Source: Aplidium turbinatum
Lineage: Eukaryota; Chordata; Ascidiacea; Aplousobranchia; Polyclinidae
Assembly (NCBI GenBank): GCA_918807975.1
Contig: OU964928.1
Span: 20,015,323 to 20,079,322, forward strand
Direction: 5' to 3'
DNA length: 64,000 bases
The notes below the pieces were generated by a model. That model searched no databases, had not been told where the DNA came from, and saw only the letters and a list, made by a program, of their open reading frames with translations. The position numbers and the translations under genes were made by a program. Below, in pieces: positions 1 through 11,059 of the stretch; the stretch's first letter is position 1; each line of letters begins with the position of its first letter.

Positions 1-288
1 ATGATAATGTTAATGTTGAGTTTCTGCGAATGAATTATTGATTGATATTCTTTTTGGAAAAAAAAAAACAACAACAAATAACTGGAAATACTTGTATTCA
101 ATAAGCGAAAAGAAAAAGCAATTCGTCCTCTACTCTAGTGTAAGGTCATAAGAGAAATAACACATGACTTACAAAGGCAAGCCGAATATAACAGATAAAA
201 TACAACAATCACAGCCAACAAATAAGAATACGGCACAGAACACAAATAGAAAAAACGAATCACTTCCGGTACAGAGTTCAATAGCAAG
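1..288. other. Non-coding flank, nothing recognised
   Basis: AT-rich sequence with short A runs. I see no gene, repeat boundary or regulatory site that I can support here. Confidence 0.4.
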
Positions 289-771
289 TTACAGCTTTTT
301 CAAAGAGTTGCGAAGAGACTTACTGTTCTTTGCTGTGACATTTTCTGCTAATGACTTAGCAAAACGATGGCCCCTAATTTTAAAAAATAAGCGAGCAATT
401 CTGTGGACGCACGAGACGCATGGCCTGGTATCTTCAAGATCCATATGTACACACATTTGTTGTATATGTGCTTGGACATGTGGCGATGCCAGACACTCGT
501 TCATAATAGGCCTATTTAAATCGATACCAGCGAACGACTTGCTCTTTCGAAAGGCTTTTTCCAAAGCAATCAATGTGCGAAGAAGGAGGTCCGTTGTTTC
601 GAGCAGTGAAGAATCCAAACTTTTTTTAACGCACCTTTACAAAAAAGATTTTTTTATTTCCTTCTTCCAAGATTTGCGTAGCAGATTTTTTATTATATAA
701 CCTCCAATATACTTCACTGTTTTTTTATCCTCGTCACTGATAACAATGTCTGAAGATTGCTGGCAGCAGCT
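289..771 (-). pseudogene. Decayed transposase-like protein fragment
   Basis: On the minus strand one frame reads for about 160 codons with one in-frame stop. It contains KYIGGYIIKNLL, then a stretch ending in CVSCVHRIARLFFKIRGHRF and a basic tail. The YIGGY-type motif followed by a Cys-x2-Cys/His region recalls the C-terminal part of P-element or THAP9-like transposases, but the resemblance is from memory and weak. No start, partner exons or terminal repeats were found. It could instead be the remains of a host exon. Confidence 0.3.
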
Positions 772-1814
772 TTATTCTTCCGTTCGCAAAAAAATATTGG
801 AATGACATCTAAACATTTTAGGAGCTCGCCTATCGAAAGACCAATTTCGCAGGACAACCGCTTAGCGTCTTGAGAAAATAGCCGTAGCCTATCAATCGCC
901 CTTCATCATGACTTTTCAAAAACTCTGAAAAAGAAAGCACAACCATCTCAATGTTAGCTACTGTATATCTGTAAAACAGGAATACATTTTACTTTATCAA
1001 AAATCAGCCGACCAAAAGCCTTACTCTTACCGCTCTTACAAAAAGTAACAATATTTCTTTTATCATGCACATTGCACACTCTCTAAGGGGGCTGAACTGA
1101 ATTAAAATCTCGGTAGTAGGACTATTTGACAAGATCAAACTTCAAATGAAATCGGAAACTTGAATGTGGAAACTCCCAAGCAGGTCTGGATCAAATGGTC
1201 CTATGCATAACGCCTCCGCCGTTTTCCCGTAAATGGAGGATAAGAATGAAGAATTAAAAAAAGCATGCAACTTTCTTCACTATTTGGTTGTTCTTAAATC
1301 GATTGTTGTCATAAAATTAGCCTACAACTTACCGTCGTAAATGGAAGTCATGACTTCAATAGCTTTTGGAGTAATGTCGGAAGACTTCTTTGCCAATCCT
1401 GCTGCAACTGCTAGGCACGATCCACGTTGAATTACAGTATTTCCGATAAAGCATTCGAGTGGTATCTGGTTGGTGTATAGCCTACCGATGTATTAAGACT
1501 TAAACTTAAAGCTTTGTAATCAAAGTCACAAAAAACTATCTCATAACTTTTAAAACATAAAGCTTACGGGCGGAAGTCGGTATGAGCGGCAAAAGTCTGG
1601 GTCACAGACCTTTACGCAGCTCCAAACAATCCCTTGCTCCAAAATAGGCAGTTGTAAAGAGAACCACAACAAACAGTCTCTGTTGAAGTAGATTAACATG
1701 TTAAACCATAGATTTTAGACAGACTATATCAACGATTGAGTTGAAGTATTACTAGTAAAAGTTCTGCTGAAATATTTTAATGTCCGAAGCACGGTCTCCA
1801 TTCACAGTCTCTAT
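772..1814. other. Non-coding stretch with a possible SINE tail remnant
   Basis: No open frame of note. Around 1196-1250 the sequence (CTATGCATAACGCC, then TTTTCCCGTAAATGGAGGATAAG) resembles the 3' end of the SINE at 1815-2147 and may be a diverged, headless copy. Nothing else is recognised. Confidence 0.3.
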
Positions 1815-2147
1815 ATGTCGGCAGCCGTGGCCGAGTCGGCAGCCGTGGCCGAATGGTTGGCGCGTTGGGCTCGCAGTCGAGAGCCTGCATGTTCGACTCC
1901 AGCCACCCGCACTTGCTGTTGTTTCTCTGGGCAAGAAACTTTACGATAATTGCCTTTACCTAGTGATCGATTTCCAGTAATGGGTAGTACCAAATTTAAG
2001 TCATAAGTACAGTAGACAATCGGAAACAGACATTGCCGTCGGCTGCAGCGTGGGTCAGGTGTATGTCGGAAGGCGTACACCGATGCATAGCGCTCAAGTC
2101 CGCTTTCCCGCAATGCAGGATAAAGATAAACAAACAAACAAACAAAC
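1815..2147 (+). mobile_element. tRNA-derived SINE with (CAAA)n tail
   Basis: The head reads GCAGCCGTGGCCGAATGG followed by TTGGCGCG, a Ser/Leu-type tRNA 5' half with an A box. About 50 bases later comes TGTTCGACTCCAGCC, a good B box. The body continues about 230 bp and ends at 2110-2147 in GATAAAGATAAAC and a CAAA-type repeat, as expected for a SINE mobilised by a LINE. The first 18 bases of the head (GTCGGCAGCCGTGGCCGA) are duplicated in tandem. Clear target duplications were not found. It is non-coding; short frames across it are chance. Confidence 0.75.
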
Positions 2148-2392
2148 ATATTACTATATTATAGCCTATTATTAATATAGAAACTGTGCTCCATTATTAC
2201 CTCCACGTGTATTTCCCAATCTTCATCAGAAAGGAATAGGTTTTCACCAGACACTGCCATTGCTATTCTTGTATAAGCATGAAGCTTCCGCTTCCAGAAG
2301 TTTGAAATTGTAAGAAAGTGTCATTTTCTGTTTTGCCAATGGAAAGCCAGTTAGATCCAATCATGCGTGGCAAGGCAGACACATGATTTTAA

Positions 2393-2790
2393 GGTAGCCA
2401 CTTTAACAAGTCGAAATTCTGCCACTGAAATTGACTACAATGCAAGCGCAAACCAATCAGAAAGTGTTATAAGAGGCTACCGTCCAATTGTGACCCTTCT
2501 AGCACTCACCCAGAGAGTTAATGCTTGTTTTGAACTTTATTTGGTAATTACAGAAGAAAAAGAACAATAGCGGTGGTGAGAATCGAACACGCGTCAATGA
2601 AATTATTACTTTCTATCCCTAACCCTAACCCCTAAGCCAACCAGCTGACAAAAAATCAATCACTTAATTTGCTTTCTATGATCTTCTTTTCGCCATTTTT
2701 TACGTCAATTAAACCGTAGCTTATGATTGGTTGGCGGTTTCATTCTAATCAATTTCAGTGGCAGAATTTCGACTTGTTAAAGTGGCTACC
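2393..2790. mobile_element. MITE with ~42-bp inverted ends and 9-bp TSD
   Basis: The left end GGTAGCCACTTTAACAAGTC is repeated inverted at the right end, with about 42 bases of near-perfect match and weaker symmetry beyond. It is flanked by the 9-bp direct repeat TGATTTTAA at 2384-2392 and 2791-2799. A 9-bp duplication with long inverted ends fits a Mutator-like (MULE) non-autonomous element. Family assignment is inference; the boundaries and duplication are seen directly. Confidence 0.82.
2577..2655 (-). other. tRNA-like segment inside the MITE
   Basis: On the minus strand TGGCTTAGGGG matches an A box and TGTTCGATTCTC a B box, spaced as in a tRNA. Acceptor-stem pairing is not evident, so this is a tRNA pseudogene or SINE head rather than a working tRNA. 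Next to the A box is a short run of CCCTAA units (2617-2636), telomere-like in sequence but too short to interpret. Confidence 0.4.
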
Positions 2791-3594
2791 TGATTTTAAC
2801 GCGGCTTTGGTTTGTTGCATTAAAATCGTCTTTTTCTTTTTTCGCAGTTTCTCGTCTACGTATGTAAAGTCTATGGTCACATGCACAGCCCGATCACGAT
2901 CCTCACAAACGTTAAAATCAAGAGACGCGATACGCCTCTCACAACCACGCAAATTACGTGTAGCTGGGCGATCAAAAACTAGCGGCGCAGAAAACTGTGA
3001 AGGGGGCAAAGCATTACTGCTAATGGCGGCCCCGTGACCTGCACGCTCTGGGGGAGGAGTTCGGCTATAATTCGCAGGCCTTGGCTCTACAGCCTTCGGA
3101 AGACCCTTAGCCGCGGCCCCGAGACCTCCTGAAACAGCTGGAAAACGTGTGGATTGCACTGGTCCACTTACAGATTGAACAGGCGTCTGGAAAAGGTTAT
3201 GTAAATTAAACTGCGATTGATGTTCATTTCTGGAATGGCTAGAAGAGTCCTTCTTAGAACTACGCCGGGAGCCCAACTCTGAACGATATTCAGCTAAAAC
3301 TACCTCTTTACGTTGTTCAGCCCTCAACTGAGCGTCTTTGAGTGCGAACTCAGCAGCTCTCGCTTCGGCTCTCGCGGCGGCCTCAGCAGCTCTCGCGTCG
3401 GCCTCATGCAGCTCTCGCGATGGCCTCTGCTCGTATGGCCTCAGCTCTTGCCATGGCCTCAGCAGCTCTTGCTTCGGCCTCAGCTTGGATCTGCAGCTCC
3501 TCTCGTCTTAGCTGTAGGTTAATTTGTGCAATTATTCGTGACGAGCTCCTTGACATCCTAGTGCTTACATTTGAGGCGCTATCCTCAGGATGTA

Positions 3595-4547
3595 GGGGAA
3601 GGTCGGGACCCATGATCATGGTGGGAGTCATAATCCACCCCCGTTTTTTTTAATATAAAGTACTCTTTTTGCATTTTTTGACGTCATTATATTTTTTATG
3701 CTTGGATAACTTTCCCACAATCCTTTGGTCAAAATTGTACTAAAAATGAAGGTGCAAAGAGGATTTATAGGTTTTGGGTTAAAAAAGTAATTTTTTTTTG
3801 GCTGAATGTGTTTTAAAATAACTCATTTGTTATGCAAGAAATGTTCATGAACTTTTTTATAGTGGTAGGTGATGTATTTATGATGAGATTAAGCTGAAAG
3901 TTTTTTAGATAGCAATGTAAGTTTTTTTTCAGCTGTTGTTTCATTTCTGAACGATCAGGTAGGGAGCCTTGAGTCACCTTGTGTTGGGACCTACAAGCCA
4001 TGACAAGTGCCTGTGATAGTAGATGTTAAAGTGTCATATGACATCATTTTTTTGTTTTCACACCTTTCCATTAGGATATATCACAATTCTGACTTTTGTT
4101 TCGTTTGCAACTATTGATTATGCTATTTCACATGAAAATTCTGACAACTCATCCCAAGGAATCATCTGAAAAGTCTCCATCGCTTATTTCAAAATTTAAA
4201 GCTTGGAAGCTGGCTTGAAGATTGATTTCACACATAAATAATACAACTATGTTTTAGAATTGTATTTTTGATATGGCGAAGTGATTTCTTTGCTAAAATA
4301 CTACATTTTTTGGCTTATCGCAATTGTGGCTTATCGCTCCCCACATGTGGGGTGCGATAAGCCGCCTGGCGCGTGTTTATGTTTTTGAGCGTAAATTAAA
4401 CATTCGTTGAAATAATAACTTGTGCTTTTGCTGTAGAGTAGGTAGCACTACAAGGCATTGCAAAGCAAATTTTTAGAGAAAAATATTGAGAAACGTAGAA
4501 GATATGCATCTAAAAGAAAAAGTGGCTCGCAGGTCCCGACCTTCCCC
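3595..4547. mobile_element. TA-flanked DNA element, copy A (953 bp)
   Basis: The ends are GGGGAAGGTCGGGACC and its inverse, flanked by TA on each side (3593-3594, 4548-4549). The uninterrupted site, GGATGTATGTCAGC, is present in the other BEL/Pao copies, which proves the boundaries. A TA duplication fits the Tc1/mariner superfamily. There is no transposase frame, so it is non-autonomous. A second copy, sharing all but the left ~175 bp, lies at about 33373-34156. Confidence 0.85.
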
Positions 4548-5261
4548 TATGTCAGCATCCAACATATCTGAGAACTCACTTTCTTTTTGTTCGAAGTTAT
4601 TTTTTAACAAGTTAAACTCGGGATCTACCCTATCACGAAGTTCTGCCAAGATTGCAGAGTTAAAAATTTTAGTCAAAAGAGCATGGAAATGCCGTAAATC
4701 CTCTTCCAAAGTAGAGAACTTAGATCTAAAAATTAACAGTTCCTGCTTATCACTCAAAGAACCTAGGGCTACAGAAAGTTCCCCAATTTGAGTCAAAATA
4801 TCCCGTCTAAGATGCCGGGCCTCTCGAACTGACTTAGCCTCATCGTTACTGGGTCCCTCCCCAGAATGGCCTGCCCGACCGCAAAGAACACCATCAGGCT
4901 TAAACTCAGTCGAGTATACATATTAAGTGTTGGGGCTAAATTTAACAATTAAAAAATTAAGTTACACAAACACACAAAATTAAGTTATAAAAAACTTAAC
5001 TGCAAAGATCGTAAAATACAAAAAAAAAATTTAAATGCACAATACCGAAGATGTAAGGGTATATGAATGAAGTCCAAAAGTTCCACAAAACTTGCTTGGA
5101 TTCGTTCACTTGAATCTTCAAGCACAGATCTATTGTCTTTAATCTTTTTTCTTCAAATGAATGTCAATGTTGTTTTTTCTTCAGAACCAACAAAGAAACG
5201 CCTTTAATTTTTAACTTGAAGTTCTTTAGTATCAACTGAGAAGAAATGTCTTTAATTTTCT

Positions 5262-5460
5262 TTTGCTTCTGTAGACTACCAACCAACAAGATCTTCTTTT
5301 ATTATTTTGCTTTAATTTCTTCTTGACCTACCAACTGACAAGAACTCGTCTTTTATTTTTTTTGCTTCTGTAGACTACCAACCAACAAGATCTTCTTTTA
5401 TTATTTTGCTTTAATTTCTTCTTGACCTACCAACTGACAAGAACCCGTCTTTTATTTTTT
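5262..5460. repeat. Tandem duplication, 99-bp unit x2, in BEL leader
   Basis: A unit beginning TTTGCTTCTGTAGACTACC is repeated head to tail at 5262-5360 and 5361-5460 with almost no change. It lies in the untranslated leader of the BEL/Pao remnant, just inside the 5' LTR. Related but fewer units are seen in the leaders of the other two copies. Confidence 0.8.
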
Positions 5461-5515
5461 TGTGCTTCTAGTGCTTCTTGGCCTACCAGCTAACAAGTCA
5501 CGTCTTTTATTTTTA

Positions 5516-6059
5516 TGGTCACAGCGGTAAACCATAATCTCTTCGTGGGAAAATTGTAACATAAGATTCCCAAATCCGTTCGTCTGCATGTAATGACCGA
5601 AAAATAAACACTCTTTTGAAACGTCTATTCAAAAGTGTGTTCCTGCAAAATTAGCCCGCGGCTATCGAAAATGGGACGCAACACCGTACGCCTCTAAAAC
5701 TTGTCACTACAGAACAGATTACTTGGATAAAAGACGGAAAGTTTGTCCAGCTAGCAAGCACCAAGCAAACAGTTAAACTTGCGACTGACTTCCAACAAAC
5801 AATTTTACGAATGACTAGAATAATTTGCGATATCTCAAATGCACGTAGACAGTAACTGTGACGCAATAATGAAAGACAATTATGAAGTCATTCAAACAGG
5901 TGTTCAAGCGGCTAATGCAATATTTCATCAGGTCTTACGACCGATGGTGCAATATTTGGACATTTTCTAGCAATTTCCATGACGTAAGATGCCAGCTAGG
6001 TTAAGTAGACCATAACGGTTTTTATATGACGTTTGATTTGGTGAAAATTGTCGGGAACA
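5516..6059 (-). repeat. BEL/Pao 5' LTR of copy 3
   Basis: This 544-bp repeat starts TGGTCACAGCGG and ends TCGGGAACA (TG...CA). It is recognisably the same LTR as at 12625-13169, 32716-33260, 41997-42565 and 49665-50233, but the most diverged of the set. Confidence 0.85.
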
Positions 6060-6346
6060 GCCTCCCGTATAGGTTTATAGCCTACCTGTATGTCAACGTG
6101 TTCAGCCCAGCCAGCCATTCATACACAGTACAGCATACCGGTAGGCCAAATACGTTCCGGTTCAAATTTCTACAAGACCTTTGGCCTAAGCTATGCTTTC
6201 AACTCAAACGGTGCGACTGCGCATCATTAACCATACTCTGTTAACACTTACTATTGGCAAGAAAATAAATGTCAAAACCGCATCTCTCCAGCTGCCCAGT
6301 CCAACTCCAACTTTGGTTGGTGACTGGTGTGACTGGCCAGGTAACA

Positions 6347-6539
6347 ACTAGAACATCACACAACTAAGGCGAAAGAGCCATGTCCATTGAGTCCTGTCTT
6401 TGTCATGAGTTACCAAGGGGGGTGGGGGGCTTATATACCAGTCCCAGATATACAAGTCCCCCCCACCCCCCTTGGTAACTCATGACAGACAGGACTCAAG
6501 CTGCGTGGCTCTTTCGCCTTAGTTGTGTGATGTTCTAGT
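6347..6539. mobile_element. Foldback MITE, ~80-bp arms (193 bp)
   Basis: The arms begin ACTAGAACATCACACAACTA and run inward through GAAAGAGCCA, GACAGGACTCAA-type sequence and CATGAGTTACCAAGGGGGG. They surround a short loop (TATACCAGTCCCAGATATACAAG). The arms are near-perfect inverses, so the transcript would fold into a long hairpin. The same module occurs at 58333-58521 with the arm order reversed. No clear target duplication was seen. Confidence 0.8.
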
Positions 6540-6887
6540 CATTACCGACTGGCCAGTGGCCTCTGGTTTGGAGCTTCCATTTCAATAAATTAAGAATTCA
6601 AAGTTTCCAGTCAATAAATTAAAGTTTTTTGATTGACTTTCATTAATAAAAGTTTTTGAAAAAACTGTAGTGGTGAGTTGTACCGGTACCGTAATAATTA
6701 CAAAAAAATGCCAGACACAAAAATAAAAAATGCCAAACTGCCAAACGTAATTTTCTCCTGCCAAACGCTTTCAAAAAACGCCAAATTTGTGGAATTTGGC
6801 AGGAAAAACGCCAATATGGCAACCCTGTATGCTACAATTTAGTTTTTCCCTTGCTTTGGATTGATGCTATGATGCAGTCGCCAGAAC
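6540..6887. other. Non-coding stretch with decayed hAT-like end
   Basis: AT-rich, with a repeated GCCAAA/TGCCAAAC theme and ending at about 6828 in ATGGCAACCCTG, a motif common at hAT termini. No partner end was found. There is no gene. Confidence 0.3.
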
Positions 6888-7937
6888 AGAGTTGCCAACC
6901 TTAGAATGTTTCCAGCCCAAACTGATCACTGAACCAGCCCAAACGCTGTTTGAAACGGTTTGAAACCAGCCCAAACGCTTTTTAAAACGGTTTGAAACCA
7001 GCCCAATTTCCAATAAACTGTAGCTGTTCAATGTTAGAAGCCAGCCTTTTCTGCATTTCTTTTAATACCTCTAACGTGTAGCTGCGGCACAGATCCTTTA
7101 TGTTAATTACAACAGGTGTTTCAAACTGACTTCGGTCCTAGACTTACAGCTACAGCAGATGGAATTCTGCACCGAAGTATACTACACTTAATGGTAACAT
7201 GTTGAGATAGGCTACGTGAAAGGCATGCTATATGGGCAGCTAATTTTAATTCAGATTCTTTGGTTGCATTGCTCAGTGTTGGTTTTGTCTTGACACCAAC
7301 ATCAAAAAGTGTTCTCGCATTGGATCCAGGGTGCGCATTACGCTTATGTTTCAATGTTTCAGCATGACTGCACAAATCGTTGTAATGTGCTCTTATTACT
7401 GTTTTGCAATAATTACAAGCAGCCTTGTCAGTGCCCTCCGTTACAGGTTGCATCCATCCTTTACGTTTGCTATCTTTTTTCCATTTCTTTACAGTAACGT
7501 TTGCCATATTTTTCCCACTTTCCCATGGTAAACAATGCCTTGCTATGAACACAACAGCGTTAAGTAAGGCTTTGTAGGCTTACTGAACTTTTAGGTATAC
7601 TTTCTTAATGAAAATAGAAAAATAACAAAACATTAGTTTATGCATCTCACAAGCACAAAATAAGCTTGCCTTCTTTATGAGACCAATCTAATGGCTGACA
7701 TGACAGCAACTTACAGCATTCTTTCCAACCTACCTCAGCCTAACTACAGTACATTTGGATGTGAATCTCGAGTACATTCTTTCTTTTTAACAAGTTTTAG
7801 CAATCTCATGTTGTTTTGAGACACATTAGTACTCAAACCAGCCCAAAAAACCGCTACCCGCAACCTTCAAAAAAATCCCGCAACTCAGGACGAAAACCAG
7901 CCCAATGGGGCGTGAAAACCGCAAGGTTGGCAACCCT
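6888..7937 (-). mobile_element. hAT element, internally reduced, with BED finger
   Basis: The left end AGAGTTGCCAACCTT and right end AAGGTTGGCAACCCT are inverted, with imperfect flanking 8-mers (GCCAGAAC / TCCAGATC) that could be a worn target duplication. The body holds the N-terminal part of a hAT transposase on the minus strand (7121-7507) but no catalytic or dimerisation region, so it is an internally deleted derivative. Repeated CAGCCCAAACG motifs lie inside both ends. Confidence 0.72.
7121..7507 (-). pseudogene. hAT transposase N-terminus (BED zinc finger)
   Basis: Starting at the ATG at 7507 the frame reads MANVTVKKWKKDS, then CNYCKTVIRAH and HAETLKHKRN. Together these form a BED-type zinc finger (Cys-x2-Cys ... 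His-x5-His), which binds the transposon ends in hAT proteins. It continues through ELKLAAHIACLSRSL, a stretch typical of hAT proteins just after the finger, and then ends without the RNase H-like core. About 129 residues remain of the 500-700 usual for the family. An upstream in-frame ATG exists but the BED homology supports the inner start. Confidence 0.65.
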
Positions 7938-9084
7938 TCCAGATCTTAGAGATATCACCCATGAGGAACAAGACTGATGACGTCATCACAAGCAATCCAT
8001 ACGTGAACTTGAAAATGAAGTACGGTTAGTTTTATATACATTTATAGCACTGAAGATGAAGACAGTATAGTTTTCGAAACGTTTGCTGAACATGAGTTTG
8101 GTATCTACATTTTGGGCTCTTTATTTTTTGATTAGATTAACCAGGCGTTCCAACCATTATGCTCCGAAGTAGGTTTTATTTAAAGAAAAAATAAAAAAAA
8201 TAAAATAAAAATAAAGTTATTTTGCTGGGCCAAGTTTCAAGTTAATGTATACAGCCATAACCACGCTGTAAGCCTCCTTTGTTACGCACCGCTGAGTTTC
8301 ATATCTATTAGTAGGCTAAGTCAAACTTGCTGAAAGAAAAAATTCAACTTGCTGAAAAATGGACACAACGCATACTTTAACCCACAGAAAAATGCAACCA
8401 GAGTAATCTGGCCTACATCATTTCCTAGTTTAGACAAGACCACCAACGCAAAAAAAAACTACTGCCCAATCAAATGATTAGGCCTACACATAAAAGTGCC
8501 GAGGCTTAGTATAACGAGAACCTTATCTTCTTCCCCAAAGCTCAGTATCTGAGTATGGGACCTTTACATACACATGAAAAGCCAAGCACGCTGGGAAATT
8601 TACTTACAAAATACAAAAAAATTGCCCTGAATACAGAAACACCAACCAACGGCTTCTCCAGTCTCCAGACCATGCAGCAAATGTGCACTATTATGCGGTA
8701 ACCATGGAGCGCATAAGCCTATGATAAAACAATGCACTGCACGAATATTTTCACTAGTTATTGCTGTAAAAACAAAGCCTAGAAACAAAACTCAAAATCA
8801 ACTATTGGAAGCTATCATAAGAATTTATTCTTACCTATTGGATAAAAAAATGTGTTGCAAAGCCTTCAAATTTACTCCAAATACCGGTAGCCTATGTTTA
8901 TATTTCACAACAGTGAGAATTTGTATATTTTATCAGAAAATGACGAAACTAACTATTTAGAAGAAATTCTTCAACAATTTAATTTTGTTATTATTTATTT
9001 CTCGGCAGCCGATTTGTAGCAAGAATTGACAGCGATAGCCACCGTGTTTCGCCCATGAGGCTGGGCTCGTCAGTATCGCACCAC
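7938..9084. other. Non-coding stretch
   Basis: No supported gene. At 8049-8085 is CACTGAAGATGAAG...TTTTCGAAACG, which resembles the CTGAAGA...CGAAAC signature seen near Penelope-like element ends, but the pairing between is weak. A-rich simple sequence lies at about 8178-8215. Nothing else is recognised. Confidence 0.3.
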
Positions 9085-9831
9085 TAGTGTTGAACTGTTT
9101 TATTCGCATCAGTAGCTCACGGTACAAAAGATTGACACGGCGAGAAAGTACAAACAAACATAGCCAGGTCAAAGACTTTAGGAAACCGGTTTGCCACACC
9201 CCGCGGCGGCGGGGAGCGGCGTGATTTATGGGGTGACGATGCACCCGGAGGGTTAAGTCCACCAGCTTCGGGTCGCGAGGGCCAGGCTGGGGAGTCGAGG
9301 TACTTGTGGATGGAGAGTGTGGATCGAAACACTATAAGGCCCGTCCGCAAATTTAGAATGGCGAAGCGGGCCAGGGAGACAGGCTCTTTCTGCATAGCCC
9401 AGAATGAAGCCCTGCGACAGACCGGGCGACCCGTCGCGTGTGGACGCTGGAACCGGCAGTAATTGACCGCCGAGCAGCGCCCACGTCTCCTTCACGCGTC
9501 CTCACGCAGGTACTTTGACTCTTATACCCGGTCTGCCAGTAGGCAGAGCGGATAAAATTGGGGTCTCCCACGAGGAAGAGAGTCGAACCATTTAAGGATA
9601 ATTTGGCTCTCGTGGCAGACAAATATTCAATAAAAATGTGGAGCAGAGGCTCGATTAATCAATATACTGTAATCAAAAAAAAAAAATATATATATATATA
9701 TAGGTGGGAGTGTAATTAATACTCACTGGAGAAGAGTAAGCTTTCATTCGGCGAGCACGGATGTGCACTGGCCAGACGTTGAGGCAGGTTCGCCCAGCTG
9801 GGTCGGGGAGGCTAGCGATCGAAACCAGAGG
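9085..9831 (-). repeat. Left arm of a ~700-bp inverted repeat
   Basis: Read on the minus strand this arm matches 11060-11776 read on the plus strand. Shared landmarks are GGCGAACCTGCCTCAACGTC, CTCGTGGGAGACCCCAA, AGACCGGGTATA, GACTCCCCAGCCTGGCCC and, at the outer end, CTCGCCGTGTCAAT and AATAAAACAGTTC. Divergence with small gaps is visible. The polyadenylation-like AATAAA at the outer end suggests each arm may be a LINE 3' untranslated region facing outward. A TA run (about 9688-9704) lies inside this arm only. Confidence 0.7.
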
Positions 9832-10168
9832 CATTGATAGGCTACATTACCGGTAAAAATAGAAAATTGGGGTAGAAATTTTGAGGCTGCATCGAGTTGA
9901 TCAGGGGATCGTGTTGATCAATGCATTGCAGTGACGTTCGGTGGCTTAAACCGTTGGGAAAGCAACTTGGAAATATGCTGCAGCAAGGTAGTAGGCACGA
10001 AGGGCGTAACCGTTGGGCGAAGCCCGAAGGCAACCCTTCCAGCGGGGGGTCTGGGGGGCCTCCCCCAGAAATTTTTGAAAAACACTTCCAATTTGGTGCG
10101 CTCTGAGAGCATTTCCAAAACAAATCAAAAATAAAAATCTGTCAAATTGTGCTTCGCCTATGTCGTGA

Positions 10169-10558
10169 TCATACATCGGTGCTGATCTGCGCCCTGACAT
10201 TGTCCTGCAACGCCCTGACGGTGTCACGGTTGTATGTGACGTCACTTGCCCGTTCGATTACGGCGCGGATTCCCTTCGAAAAGCCGCCGACAGGAAACAC
10301 GACAAGTACGGCGAGTTATGTGTAAAAATATTGGAAGACAGGAAGCGCCCTTGCAGGGACGTCCTGTCACTTCCGTTCGTCGTAGGCTCCCTCGGGAGCT
10401 ATGCTCCGTTGAGCTCTCGGGCTTTGGCGGCCTTGGGTGTTCCTGCTCGTGGGGTAGCAGAGGTGGCTAGAAAAGTGGCCTCCCTCTCAATCGAAGGTTC
10501 CCTCCGTGTCTGGAAAGCTTGGAACGCCGGGCTCACTCGTGGAGGGGCTACGTCATAG
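10169..10558 (+). pseudogene. LINE C-terminus: restriction-like endonuclease
   Basis: About 129 codons read through LRPDIVLQ, VCDVTCPFDYG, KHDKYGEL and FVVGSLGSYAPLSS before a stop. The RPD...D-V-T pattern with a following K-x-K-Y is the PD-(D/E)XK restriction-like endonuclease that ends the ORF of R2, NeSL, Dong/R4-type LINEs, which nick target DNA for reverse transcription. The upstream frame is closed just before this segment, so it is a 5'-truncated or decayed copy. It lies between the two inverted arms. The exact clade is undecided. Confidence 0.65.
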
Positions 10559-11059
10559 AAAAGACGATTCCAGCGATCAGAAGCTCAATTCCCCAACAGC
10601 AGAAGCTCTGCAGTAAGCATCCGAGCGCGCAAGACAGCAAACCTCAAAACCCGCCAGTAATTGTGTGACGTCATAGTATGTTAAATCCATTGTTTCATTA
10701 TCAATTTACCTGTAAACAATTGTCGTTTCATCAGCATGCTGCAGCTCAATGAAGAATACAATCATCATCAATAAAATAAAATAGCAATATATGAATTAAG
10801 TATATATTGCATATCGTGAATGGACTCATATCATCATCAATGACGTAATATCATTAACAACACTGGATCTGTATTTTCATATTTCAATATTTTAGATTAT
10901 CACACACTACCTTCTCCCGATATGCTGCTCTTTCCCGCTCGGATCAACCTCGCGTTGCTTTTAACTCATCGATAATCATGATTTCCCGATCAACTCGATG
11001 CAACCTCCAAAGTTTCATCCCACTATTATATATTTTTCCTGGTAACGTAGCCTAGTCAT
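10559..11059 (+). other. Probable LINE 3' region, non-coding
   Basis: AT-rich sequence following the endonuclease fragment, with ATCATCATCAATAAAATAAAA at about 10762-10785, which could mark the 3' end of the LINE. No other feature is recognised. Confidence 0.4.

Larger units (their letters stand above)
2876..6059 (-). mobile_element. BEL/Pao LTR-element remnant (copy 3)
   Basis: The minus strand carries gag-like coding (3404-3330 region and on to 2876, and again at 4548-4920) closely related to the two better-preserved BEL/Pao copies in this window. This is followed upstream by a leader and a 5' LTR at 5516-6059. It lacks most of the internal region and the second LTR, and is broken in several places. 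Its LTR is clearly more diverged from the other copies than they are from each other, so it is the oldest of the three. It is interrupted by a TA-flanked DNA element (3595-4547). Confidence 0.85.

Noticed and set aside
164-700. 178-codon plus-strand frame
   Set aside because: It is the opposite strand of the transposase-like fragment at 289-771; composition is low-complexity and no domain is recognisable.
2617-2636. CCCTAA repeats as a telomere end
   Set aside because: Only about three units, inside a MITE with proven boundaries; not a telomere.
9688-9704. Promoter TATA box
   Set aside because: A TA microsatellite inside a repeat arm, with no gene downstream.
10246-10470. Separate small protein in another frame of the LINE end
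   Set aside because: The overlapping frame carries the restriction-like endonuclease motifs; this one has none.
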